The notes beneath the pieces are model-generated. The model did not search any database. It was not told the DNA's origin and saw nothing but the letters and a program-made list of their open reading frames with translations. A program made the translations under genes and the position numbers. From an uncultured Porphyromonadaceae bacterium (GTDB lineage: Bacteria; Bacteroidota; Bacteroidia; Bacteroidales; Muribaculaceae), in the NCBI GenBank assembly GCA_900549445.1, contig UROS01000010.1, positions 1 through 28,904 of the forward strand: a DNA stretch of 28,904 nt, in the 5' to 3' direction. Below are positions 6,701 to 13,197 of the stretch, piece by piece (the first letter of the stretch is position 1; every line of letters begins with the position of its first letter).

Positions 6701-9489
6701 ATTCCGGTGTCGGACGTAACGGTCATGAGCAGATGTGTGTCGGAGCCGGTTGCGCATAGCCACTCCCCTGCCCCGTCGGGAAGCATCATCCTTTCGGAGG
6801 ACGGATACCAGAGGAGGCGCGAGGGGGCGGGTGAATTTTTATCGGAGGGACGGTAGAATACGACCGAGGAAGAGGTCTTGTCGGCAAGTGAGGGGTCGGC
6901 GAGCGAGAATTCAAGCTGATATTCGCCCGATTTGAGCGCGGAGAAGTCAACGGTGCCCGAAGCGGGAAGGACGCCGGAAGCGACGGTGTCGGTGCCTGAA
7001 ATCACACGGTAGCGGAGCGGGAGGTCAACGATGCTGTCGTTGCAGTCGACTACCCTGACGGGGAGCTTCACGGGGCGCGAGATATCGTAGTCAGCCCTAA
7101 GCGAGGTGTCGATTATGTAGCGGGTGCCGGTTGAGAAACGGATATCGGCAGTCTGGCTCTCGCCTGTAGATGAAAGCGCTGTAAACGACGCACTGAAGAG
7201 GCCGTCGGGCACGGGGCTATCGGCGAGAACAGAAGCGGGAACTGCAACGGCGAAGGAGCCGTCGGCACCGGAGGTCACCTCGGTGGAGAAGAAGGTGACG
7301 GGAGGAGAAGGATTCCACCACCATCTGCCGAAAGGCTGAGCCGACAGGTCGACGGTGACACGGGTGTCGGCGAGCGGGAAGCCGGAATATGTCATGAGGC
7401 GGCCGTGGAGGGTCACGGCAACCTTTTCGGGGACATCCTTCTCGACGGGATCGGCAAACACCTTATAGGTAGGGAGCTTGTAGTCCGATACGGTGAAACC
7501 TATCCTTCCGGAGAGGTTGCCGAGGGTGATGGTGAAATTGCCGGTCATGCTCTCCTTCGGAATGTTCCAGGAGCCGTGGACTCTGCCGAACTCATCTGTT
7601 TTGAGAGTAATTTCGTCAATTTTCTCAAAGGAAGCATTGCGGAGGCGGGCAGTCACCTCGGCGCCGGGAACCACGCGACGGTGGCGTCCGCTGTACTCGT
7701 AGACCACAGCCATCCACTCCACGGAATCGCCGGGATGGTAGAGGGCGAGCGAGGTATAACCGTCGAAGGTACGCTGCCAGTTTTTCTGCACCTCAGTGTT
7801 CTGCGACCATATACCGAACGGAGCGGCGAACCTGTCGTCGGCTTTAGCTGCTATGACCTTACACCAGCGGTCGGTGGTGAAATCCACCCATCCGTCGGCG
7901 TTGGTCTTTCCGAGGGGTTCGCGACGGGTGTCGCGGCCGGTATCGACTATGCGGGTGAGCGACGCGCCGCTCACCGGAGCGCCGTCGACCGGATCGATTA
8001 CCCAAAGTTTCTGGCTGATATAGCATGAGGAGGCCACGGCGAGACGGGTGACGTGGATTTTAGTATAGGTTTCCTTACGCTCGGCCACACCGTCGATCAC
8101 GGGTACGGCAATATAGTTTCCCGACTTCGGGAATGTCACCTCAGCCTCGGTTTCGGTTGCGAAGGGAACGCTTGAGGAGCTGCCGACAGGGACAGAAACG
8201 AGAAGCTTATGGGGTGCAGAGGGGCGGTACTGATAATTTTCGTTGGCAACATCCGACTCCGACACATCGTAGATGTTAACCCGAGCGGCCCTGACGTTGA
8301 CAAGGCGCACTTTCATTTTTACGGTCGAGCCGGGAGCGGCGAATTCGGGAATGTCGACAGTCACCGACTGCTCGCGAAGCTCGGCGAGGCGGTTTTTCAG
8401 ACAGTTTATGCCGGAATAGGCGGGGAAATTGCGGATGTTGGTCTCGAGAGCGTCGTAGTAGCGGCGACGCATAATATCCGTGTCTTCCGATGCGGCATCT
8501 TCGCCGGCAAAGTCCTCGCTGAACCCGAACGGGATGCGACGGAGGATGTCGCCGGAGTATTCGCTTGAGCGGAAACGGTCGTAGAGTGCCATGAAGAGCT
8601 GGGTTTCGCGCAGCTGCGGGCTGGTGGCGCCGTCGGCATACACGTGGTCAGCCACAAACTCTATGCGGTTGAGGTCGGCGAGAATAAAGGGGGCGGTGTC
8701 GGAAGCGTGGAAGCGCAGAAGGTCGGCGTAGAGCGAGAGAATCTTCGCCACCTGAGGCGAGGAGGCGTTCATGCGGCGCTGCACATAGAGGTCGGCGCGA
8801 GTAAGCAGCGACAGAGGCACCCAGAAGTCGGAGGGGAGAATTGAGGTAAGGTCGGAGATTGCTCTTGCGGCAATGAAGTCGTAGAGGGTGGGATAGTATA
8901 CAAGTTCCTCACGGCCGACTTCCACGGGTCCCTCCCACTCCTTGAGCGGCACGGCCTGCAGGGCGGCGGGGTCGGCGAGCGAGGCATCCACCAGCTCCGT
9001 AATGCGGGCGCGGAACTGGTCGCCGCTCCACTCGGTGATATCGTCGGGCAGAGGGGTGAGCGGCAGCTCGCGGCGGTCGTATTTCCAGCGGTTGTCGTTA
9101 TAGACTCCCAGATAGATCCGGGCAAGCAGCGAATTGAGGACAGCCTTCATGGCAGGACTCTTGGCTGCGGCGAGTTCCTTCTCCACGCGGGCAATCGAGG
9201 CAGGTATGCGGTCGGCCGACACGGCGACCTGCGCGAGGGTGAGATTTATGAGAGCCGACACGGCTGCGGGGTCGTTGCCGGAGGCAATAGCATTTCTGAG
9301 ATCGGTTTCGCTCTGCTTTGTCACCTTTTCGGGGAAAGCGAAATCGGGAGATTTTGAATCTGATTTTCCCATAGCACTAATTTTAGAGGTTTTGCGCGGG
9401 CGCACGGCCGCGTCAGCACCGGAAGTGAAAGCCGCGGCGAGGGCGAATATTACGGTAAATACGATGAAAAATCTGCTGAAACGTTTCAT
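3748..9489 (-). CDS. large alpha-2-macroglobulin-like protein without thioester motif
   Basis: This is a 1913-residue exported protein of the bacterial alpha-2-macroglobulin family. A reading frame extends 48 bases further upstream, but I chose ATG 9489 because it opens a clear signal peptide (MKRFSRFFIVFTVIFALAAA, cleavage near GADA) and the longer start would lie inside a terminator stem. After a helical N-terminal region of about 400 residues come beta-sandwich macroglobulin domains (for example CYISQKLWVIDP, SLALYHPGDSVEWMAVVYEY and SDYKLPTYKVFAD), then the A2M domain (TTGADGSLVFSFNVPNAN), then an alpha/alpha-toroid region. Where thioester homologues have CxEQ, this protein reads LLDYEPSTAND, so covalent trapping of proteases is unlikely. 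Bacterial members act in the periplasm or at the envelope as protease traps or wall-associated factors. It follows the sigma factor cluster with a terminator just before its start. Confidence 0.88.
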   Translation of the reverse strand: MKRFSRFFIVFTVIFALAAAFTSGADAAVRPRKTSKISAMGKSDSKSPDFAFPEKVTKQSETDLRNAIASGNDPAAVSALINLTLAQVAVSADRIPASIARVEKELAAAKSPAMKAVLNSLLARIYLGVYNDNRWKYDRRELPLTPLPDDITEWSGDQFRARITELVDASLADPAALQAVPLKEWEGPVEVGREELVYYPTLYDFIAARAISDLTSILPSDFWVPLSLLTRADLYVQRRMNASSPQVAKILSLYADLLRFHASDTAPFILADLNRIEFVADHVYADGATSPQLRETQLFMALYDRFRSSEYSGDILRRIPFGFSEDFAGEDAASEDTDIMRRRYYDALETNIRNFPAYSGINCLKNRLAELREQSVTVDIPEFAAPGSTVKMKVRLVNVRAARVNIYDVSESDVANENYQYRPSAPHKLLVSVPVGSSSSVPFATETEAEVTFPKSGNYIAVPVIDGVAERKETYTKIHVTRLAVASSCYISQKLWVIDPVDGAPVSGASLTRIVDTGRDTRREPLGKTNADGWVDFTTDRWCKVIAAKADDRFAAPFGIWSQNTEVQKNWQRTFDGYTSLALYHPGDSVEWMAVVYEYSGRHRRVVPGAEVTARLRNASFEKIDEITLKTDEFGRVHGSWNIPKESMTGNFTITLGNLSGRIGFTVSDYKLPTYKVFADPVEKDVPEKVAVTLHGRLMTYSGFPLADTRVTVDLSAQPFGRWWWNPSPPVTFFSTEVTSGADGSFAVAVPASVLADSPVPDGLFSASFTALSSTGESQTADIRFSTGTRYIIDTSLRADYDISRPVKLPVRVVDCNDSIVDLPLRYRVISGTDTVASGVLPASGTVDFSALKSGEYQLEFSLADPSLADKTSSSVVFYRPSDKNSPAPSRLLWYPSSERMMLPDGAGEWLCATGSDTHLLMTVTSDTGIIVQKWIKAPAGMHRLPLSLPDGTDRATVSLNCTGNYRSESVSFAVERTGAVPSIEFVIESFRDRLLPGSSETWTFRVKDNKGAGVRSAVILDMYNQALDALQQQSWGFSPRSGYVPGFSFRQGSLSGNIVAGVSAPRAKTLDCNLLEEPEFQLWGMDFGSRVFHGYIRGRKMRTLAGTTNGLLACESATEDAVEYDAAPLAAMAVSEHKEEITDMVEEEVADAGAGAAGKDKEAPFSYRDSETPLAFFRPMLTTGADGSLVFSFNVPNANTTWQFNAIAFTDSLLSATASRTVLANKPVMVQPNLPRFLRTGDDAVILASVMNNSDSVQTVKTVVELFDAVTGRVNSSQSFENVIEPAKSATVSTSVCVTAGAPFIGYRIKSSTSGFADGEQTLIPVEPSVTPVIETIPFYMQPDSAEFSLRLPEMKSDARVTLQFCENPAWYVVTALPGLLDYEPSTANDAAASIFSAAIADGLMRSNPAIADALKEWSRSDRSDSTLVSMLERNADLKIVLLSATPWMMDARSDTERMTRLSLLFDKKQISGAYSAAISLLKRLERRGGGWAWYDKCSDASLWSTENVLLMMGRLARLGYLPSDKELSRMISSALGFVDAENVKIARKYPESDFTLYTYLRQFFPDKQQSASAAAISSRTVQRIVAGWKKGSVFDKAIYSLILTRNGNRAVAAQILESLRQYSETSPTKGMWWPSLDRQWFWSMDKVGTTAMVLDAFREADPGCREVDLIRQWLILQKEASNRGTSVTANEVISSILASSGRWIAPAQGSEITVGGTPVVPGKVERITGYFRTDISSLNPSGKQLEIRKKADAPSWGAVYCQYSDNMTDVKASACEALSVEKKLFLVGAGNEISEAPASLAVGQKIRVQLTVKADRDMEYVAIVDDRPACFEPVEQLPKPMFVEGIYLYRENRNTATKIFVDRLPRGTYLLTYDMWVNNAGAFSSGIATAQSQYAPQLTAHSSGSLIKVTE

Positions 9490-9505
9490 GACTCTTGGGG
9501 TGGAG

Positions 9506-9540
9506 AAAAAACCGGTGCCGTGCGGAGGGCACGACACCGG
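9506..9540 (-). terminator. strong intrinsic terminator just before the macroglobulin start
   Basis: The arms 9512-9523 and 9529-9540 form a 12-bp GC-rich stem with one G·U pair and a 5-base loop. On the minus strand it is followed by six T (9511-9506). It ends the sigma-factor operon 35 bases after the Spy-like gene stop. The macroglobulin ATG (9489) starts only 16 bases after the T-run, so that gene is either reached by read-through or controlled by this element. Confidence 0.85.
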
Positions 9541-9575
9541 CTCGGGTTAGTTTTATTGTCCTCGAATGTCTTGTT

Positions 9576-10031
9576 TTATTTTCTTTTGTGGCGCCGGTTC
9601 TGATTCATCAGTTCGCGGGTGAAGTCGCGTTCGGAGTCCTTGAGCTTAAAGAGCTGGCGCGGGGTGAGAATCGACTTGAACTGGTCGAAATATTTCATTT
9701 CAACGGCGTTTTCCCTTCCTTTAAGTTCATAGGAGGCTTCGGCGGCTTTCTCATACTGAAGGTCGCTTGCTTTGTCGCCGAGTTCGCGTGTCTGCTTCTC
9801 GAGGGCGCGGGTTTCGTCCTGAATGCCCCGGATTTCTTCGTCCATGGCGTTGTAAAGGGGGAAAAATTTGGCTTTTTGCTCGTCGGAGAGGTCAAGTTTG
9901 CGGGCAATGTAGTCATTTTTCACCTGCGTCATCTCCTTCATCCATTGCGAACGGTCGCCGCGGCGATCCGACTGGGCCGAGACGCCGAGCACGGCTGCGA
10001 GCATAATAAGAACCAGGATATATTTTTTCAT
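9576..10031 (-). CDS. Spy/CpxP-like periplasmic protein
   Basis: This 151-residue protein has a signal peptide (MKKYILVLIMLAAVLGVSAQ) and a long charged helical mature part. It carries two LTxxQ-like segments, LDLSDEQKAKFFPLY near residues 47-61 and LTPRQLFKLKDSE near 126-138, the pattern of the Spy/CpxP family. Family members are periplasmic chaperones or stress sensors in Proteobacteria; in Bacteroidota the role is less defined. It is the last gene of a three-gene operon after the ECF sigma factor and the single-pass membrane protein, with only 11 bases to the gene upstream, so it is probably made with them as part of an envelope stress response. The protein is rich in Lys, Arg and Glu, and the C-terminus is very basic (NRRHKRK). 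Confidence 0.75.
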   Translation of the reverse strand: MKKYILVLIMLAAVLGVSAQSDRRGDRSQWMKEMTQVKNDYIARKLDLSDEQKAKFFPLYNAMDEEIRGIQDETRALEKQTRELGDKASDLQYEKAAEASYELKGRENAVEMKYFDQFKSILTPRQLFKLKDSERDFTRELMNQNRRHKRK

Positions 10032-10042
10032 TTTTCTTGAAG

Positions 10043-10552
10043 CTAAAGCTTATTGTTGAGTTCCACATCGAGTTTCGAGTCCGAGAAGCTTACCTGGAGC
10101 GGCTCGCCTGCATCGGCTTCGTCAGCATCGGCCGCAACGCTCGCCTCCACGATAGAATCGCCCTGCACACCGGGATCGAAGCCGGTCTGATAGAGATCGT
10201 CCATGAGCTGCGAGTCGTTGAGGTCAGTTTCGTTAAGGAAATAGTCGTCGATAAACTCGTCGTTGCTCACAGCGGCAGTCAGGACAGGGTTGCCTTCAAT
10301 AGAGAGGCCGTGGTCGTCGCGCATGAGGTCGGCCATCTTCATCATGCACCATACGCCGAGGAACATGGCGGCCATATAGACGTAAGGGCGGATTTTCTGC
10401 CAGACGGAACGACTTACCACCACGGGTTCACGTTCCCACTCCTGCTCAGGGAGCGAAGCAGCCATCCGGCGCGCGAAGTCGTCGAAGTAGCCGTCGGGGA
10501 CGGTGGTGCCGTCATTCCGGCTGAACCGGGAGAGAATATCTTTATCGTTCAT
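10043..10552 (-). CDS. single-pass membrane protein, candidate anti-sigma factor
   Basis: I recognise no named domain in this 169-residue protein. The first 53 residues are predicted cytosolic and include VPDGYFDDFARRMAASLPEQ, a pattern common in small proteins encoded next to ECF sigma factors in Bacteroidota. A membrane span follows at about 54-76 (PYVYMAAMFLGVWCMMKMADL). The remaining part is very acidic and would face the periplasm (DDYFLNETDLNDSQLMDDL, then EASVAADADEADAGE). Position directly downstream of the sigma factor (56 bases) and the topology suggest it holds the sigma factor at the membrane, but no ZAS zinc-binding anti-sigma motif (HxxxCxxC) is visible, so this is inference. 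The downstream Spy-like gene follows after 11 bases. Confidence 0.65.
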   Translation of the reverse strand: MNDKDILSRFSRNDGTTVPDGYFDDFARRMAASLPEQEWEREPVVVSRSVWQKIRPYVYMAAMFLGVWCMMKMADLMRDDHGLSIEGNPVLTAAVSNDEFIDDYFLNETDLNDSQLMDDLYQTGFDPGVQGDSIVEASVAADADEADAGEPLQVSFSDSKLDVELNNKL

Positions 10553-10608
10553 ATTTGACCTAATAAATGCTTGTTTTTACGTTTTAGACTCGCAAGGGAG
10601 CGCAAGGT

Positions 10609-11172
10609 TTAATCGTGTTCGTCAAAATACTGCTGAATTTTTTTGGCTGCGAGATGATACGAAGCCTTGAGGGCGCCCACGGAGGTGCCGAGAATCTCGG
10701 AAATCTGCTCGTATTTCATCTCGTCGTAGAAGCGCATGTTGAACACAAGGCGCTGTTTTTCGGGCAGAGATGCGATGGCCTCGCGGAGCTTGCGGGCAAG
10801 GGCATCGCCGTCGACGTAGTTGTCGGCTTCGATGAGGTTGACGAGATGGGATTCCTCGTCGTCGATCGACAGGCTGAGACGTTTGCGTTCGCGCTCGAGA
10901 AACGACACGCTTTCGTTTATTGCTATCTTGTGGAGCCAGGTTGAAAGTTTAGCGTCGCCGCGGAAATTCTCGACCGATTGCCATGCCTTCATAAAGGTGT
11001 TCTGCAGCAGGTCGTTGGCATCGTCGTGGCTCACTACCATACGGCGGATCTGACGGTAGAGGGGCTCTGTATAGAGGCGTATGACCTCGGCGAAGGCGGC
11101 GCGGCACGTTTTGGGGTCACGCAGCCGCTCCACAAGCTCACGGTCGTCGAATTTCGATGTCTCCTCTGCCAT
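10609..11172 (-). CDS. ECF-type RNA polymerase sigma factor
   Basis: This protein redirects RNA polymerase to a stress or signal regulon. Region 2 (about residues 35-100) shows HDDANDLLQNTFMKAWQSVENFRG and STWLHKIAINESVSFLERERKR. Region 4 (about 128-182) shows LPEKQRLVFNMRFYDEMKYEQISEILG and VGALKASYHLAAKKI, a helix-turn-helix. There is no region 1 or 3, as usual for ECF factors. I chose ATG 11172 (187 residues); a GTG at 11184 in the same frame would add four residues. It is the first gene of an operon with the single-pass membrane protein and the Spy-like protein. Upstream at 11189-11196 is TGTATTTG, one mismatch from TAnnTTTG but without a good -33; if it were used, only the ATG start would be transcribed. 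Confidence 0.93.
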   Translation of the reverse strand: MAEETSKFDDRELVERLRDPKTCRAAFAEVIRLYTEPLYRQIRRMVVSHDDANDLLQNTFMKAWQSVENFRGDAKLSTWLHKIAINESVSFLERERKRLSLSIDDEESHLVNLIEADNYVDGDALARKLREAIASLPEKQRLVFNMRFYDEMKYEQISEILGTSVGALKASYHLAAKKIQQYFDEHD

Positions 11173-11278
11173 TTTCTGTAACACTTTTCAAATACAACGG
11201 TCAAATTTAACAATTTCCCGCCGATGAAACGGTAAAATCATTGCAAATAGTTGTTAAAAGCAGGGCGGAGGGGGTGAA

Positions 11279-11310
11279 TTCAGCCAATTCAGCTAATTCA
11301 GCTAATTCAG
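11279..11310. repeat. three tandem 9-base units (TTCAGCYAA), copy 2
   Basis: TTCAGCCAA, TTCAGCTAA and TTCAGCTAA, then TTCAG, stand head to tail after a G-rich block (11262-11275) and 14 bases before a perfect 12-bp hairpin. On the opposite strand the units read TTAGCTGA, identical to units of the copy at 2734-2760. Confidence 0.75.
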
Positions 11311-11324
11311 GCGGGAAAACGGAG

Positions 11325-11354
11325 GACGCCTGCCGCTGAGGGGCGGCAGGCGTC
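11325..11354 (-). terminator. hairpin at the end of the sus operon
   Basis: GACGCCTGCCGC (11325-11336) and GCGGCAGGCGTC (11343-11354) form a perfect 12-bp stem with a 6-base loop, 27 bases after the GH5 stop. On the minus strand it is followed by CTCCGTTTTC, a weak U-tract. It probably ends or stabilises the operon transcript. Confidence 0.65.
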
Positions 11355-11381
11355 GGGAAAAAGAGAGGGAAAAAATCAGGG

Positions 11382-13124
11382 TCAGAAGGGATAGATGCCG
11401 GCGGCCGCGCCCTCCATAAGAGCGGTGATCACGTAGGCATTCTTTGCAGTGCCGTTGGTGCGGCTGATGTCGCCGCCGGTCTCCCAGTAGAAGGGAACAC
11501 AGCCGTTGTCCTTGGCGTAGTCGGTGACGCACTTGGTCCAGTCGGCGCGGCTTGCTTTCCATTTGTCAACATCCATGTCGGGGAAGTCGGTCTTCGAGCG
11601 GTTGGCGTCGGAAGCATATTCGCCGAGGATGACCGGAATTCCTGACAGCACGTAGGAATCCTGCATCTTCTTGAACTGACCGTTCATGAAAGCGGCATCG
11701 CCCCAGGTGCAGTTGCGGTCTGAACCGGGCACGAGATTGCCCTCGCCCCAGTAGAGTTTAACCTTTGAACCCCACTGGCCGTCGGACGACATGATGGTGA
11801 AATCGGAGGGGTCGTAGTAATGAACCTCCACGAAGAGACGGCCCTCGACGCGGTCGGTGGGGAAGTTGTTGCGGAATGCGGGTTTCACAGCCTCGTCGAT
11901 GTTGGTGTTGGGGGCTGAAACGGCGAGGCAGCGCAGTGCGTTGTTGCCGCCAGTGTCGCGCACGGCGTCGATGAAGGTCTGGGCGTATTTGATGATGTTC
12001 TCAACGGTGGGGCCCTCGAGGCCGTTTTGAATACCGGGCTCGTTCATTCCAGAGAATAGCAGGTGCTGGTCGTAGCGGTTGAGCTTGTTGCCGATCTGAG
12101 TCCAGTAGTCGTGCATCTTCTTGTTGATGGCCTCGTCGAAAGGTTTGTGTACGTTCTCCTCGAGCCATCCGTTGTCCCAGTGGCAGTTGACGATCGCATA
12201 CATATCCTCCTCAACGATCCAGCCGACAACTTCGTTCACGCGGTCAAGCCAGGCGGGGTCGATGGTGTTGGTGGCGGGGTCAGACACGTGGCTGTCCCAT
12301 GCGCAGGGGATGCGGACAGAGTTGAAACCGAGTGCTTTCAGGCCTTTGATGTACTCCTTGTTGACCACGGGGTTGCCCCAGCCGGTTTCGCCGGAGGGCA
12401 CTTCCAGGGTGTTGCCGATGTTGACGCCGGCATACATCTTGGCGGCGAGCTGCATGGCATTGAGGCTCATGTCTTCCGAAACTTCGGTCTTGGCCTGCGA
12501 GAGGGAGACAGAAGCGGTGATCTCAGGATCGCTGTCGAGAGTGAAGACTACATTTGCCGTACGGGCTTCGTCGGAGAAATTGGCTGAGTAGGTGAAGTTG
12601 ATAACATCGTCGGAGAGAGAGCGTGAAACCACGAGCCATGCGGGATAATCAACGGAAACCTCGCCGGTAGCCGCATACTTGACGGAAACAGTGCCTCCGT
12701 TAGGATCGAGAGTCTCGGAAGGAGTAACAGAGACAATCTGCACGGTCTCGTTTCCATACTGGGTTACGCTGACAGTGGTTTTCTCGCTGCCGGCGGTGAT
12801 GGTGAGGGTGGCGGTGCGGGTGTCGAAAGTTGAGTTCTCGTCGGCCTGAATCGCCACATTATATATATTGCCGTTGAGCGACGAGGTGATTTCGCCTACA
12901 TGTAGCCATTCGGCGTCGGAGGTGACGGTGGGGCGGACGGGCGCCTTGACAGTTATCGACGAGGGTTTGGCACCGGCGAGGGCGACCTCAGTCTTGCTGA
13001 CAGCGAAATCGGGGCCGATGAATTCGGGCTTGGCGCGGTCGTCATCGTCGTCGCTGCATGAGCTGACCGCGAATGTTCCGCCGAAAATGAGGGTGGCGGC
13101 GAGTAAGAAGTTTCTTATTTTCAT
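11382..13124 (-). CDS. surface GH5 endoglucanase/xyloglucanase with BACON domains (GH5_4-like)
   Basis: This 580-residue lipoprotein probably makes the first cuts in the polysaccharide backbone outside the cell. The signal ends SSC with Cys23, followed by SDDDDD, the Bacteroidota surface export signal. Residues about 38-123 form a BACON domain (DAEWLHV, TATLTIT, VSVTQYG), and 126-212 a second BACON-like domain (YPAWLVVS, VSLSQ). The GH5 barrel spans about 222-578, with NIGNTLE, GWGNP, GFNSVRIPCAW, acid/base Glu362 in GMNEPG, VHYYDP, and nucleophile Glu502 in ILGEYAS. The motifs fit subfamily GH5_4, which includes the BACON-bearing endo-xyloglucanase of Bacteroides ovatus; mixed-linkage beta-glucan is the main alternative substrate. 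It is the last gene of the susC-susD operon, and a GH31 alpha-xylosidase across the regulator supports xyloglucan. Subfamily and substrate are inference. Confidence 0.9.
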   Translation of the reverse strand: MKIRNFLLAATLIFGGTFAVSSCSDDDDDRAKPEFIGPDFAVSKTEVALAGAKPSSITVKAPVRPTVTSDAEWLHVGEITSSLNGNIYNVAIQADENSTFDTRTATLTITAGSEKTTVSVTQYGNETVQIVSVTPSETLDPNGGTVSVKYAATGEVSVDYPAWLVVSRSLSDDVINFTYSANFSDEARTANVVFTLDSDPEITASVSLSQAKTEVSEDMSLNAMQLAAKMYAGVNIGNTLEVPSGETGWGNPVVNKEYIKGLKALGFNSVRIPCAWDSHVSDPATNTIDPAWLDRVNEVVGWIVEEDMYAIVNCHWDNGWLEENVHKPFDEAINKKMHDYWTQIGNKLNRYDQHLLFSGMNEPGIQNGLEGPTVENIIKYAQTFIDAVRDTGGNNALRCLAVSAPNTNIDEAVKPAFRNNFPTDRVEGRLFVEVHYYDPSDFTIMSSDGQWGSKVKLYWGEGNLVPGSDRNCTWGDAAFMNGQFKKMQDSYVLSGIPVILGEYASDANRSKTDFPDMDVDKWKASRADWTKCVTDYAKDNGCVPFYWETGGDISRTNGTAKNAYVITALMEGAAAGIYPF

Positions 13125-13150
13125 ATAATTACCTTTGACTTATTAGAGAA

Positions 13151-13188
13151 TCATACAGAATCCGACTGTCGGGTCGGATTCTGTATGA
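13151..13188 (-). other. 16-bp perfect intergenic hairpin without U-tract
   Basis: Arms 13151-13166 and 13173-13188 are perfectly complementary around a 6-base loop. The hairpin fills most of the 73-base gap between the 870-residue lipoprotein gene and GH5. On the minus strand the next bases are TTCTCTAATAAG, so it is not a classical terminator. It may stabilise the upstream mRNA or set the relative level of GH5. Confidence 0.7.
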
Positions 13189-13197
13189 CAATAAGGA

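Noticed and set aside
9490..9537. Longer start of the macroglobulin gene at 9537
   Set aside because: The extra 16 residues would be encoded by the terminator stem and would precede a clear signal peptide starting at 9489.
11189..11196. TGTATTTG as a sigma operon promoter
   Set aside because: There is one mismatch in the -7 box and no TTTG at 19-21 bases upstream, so I did not list it as a promoter.
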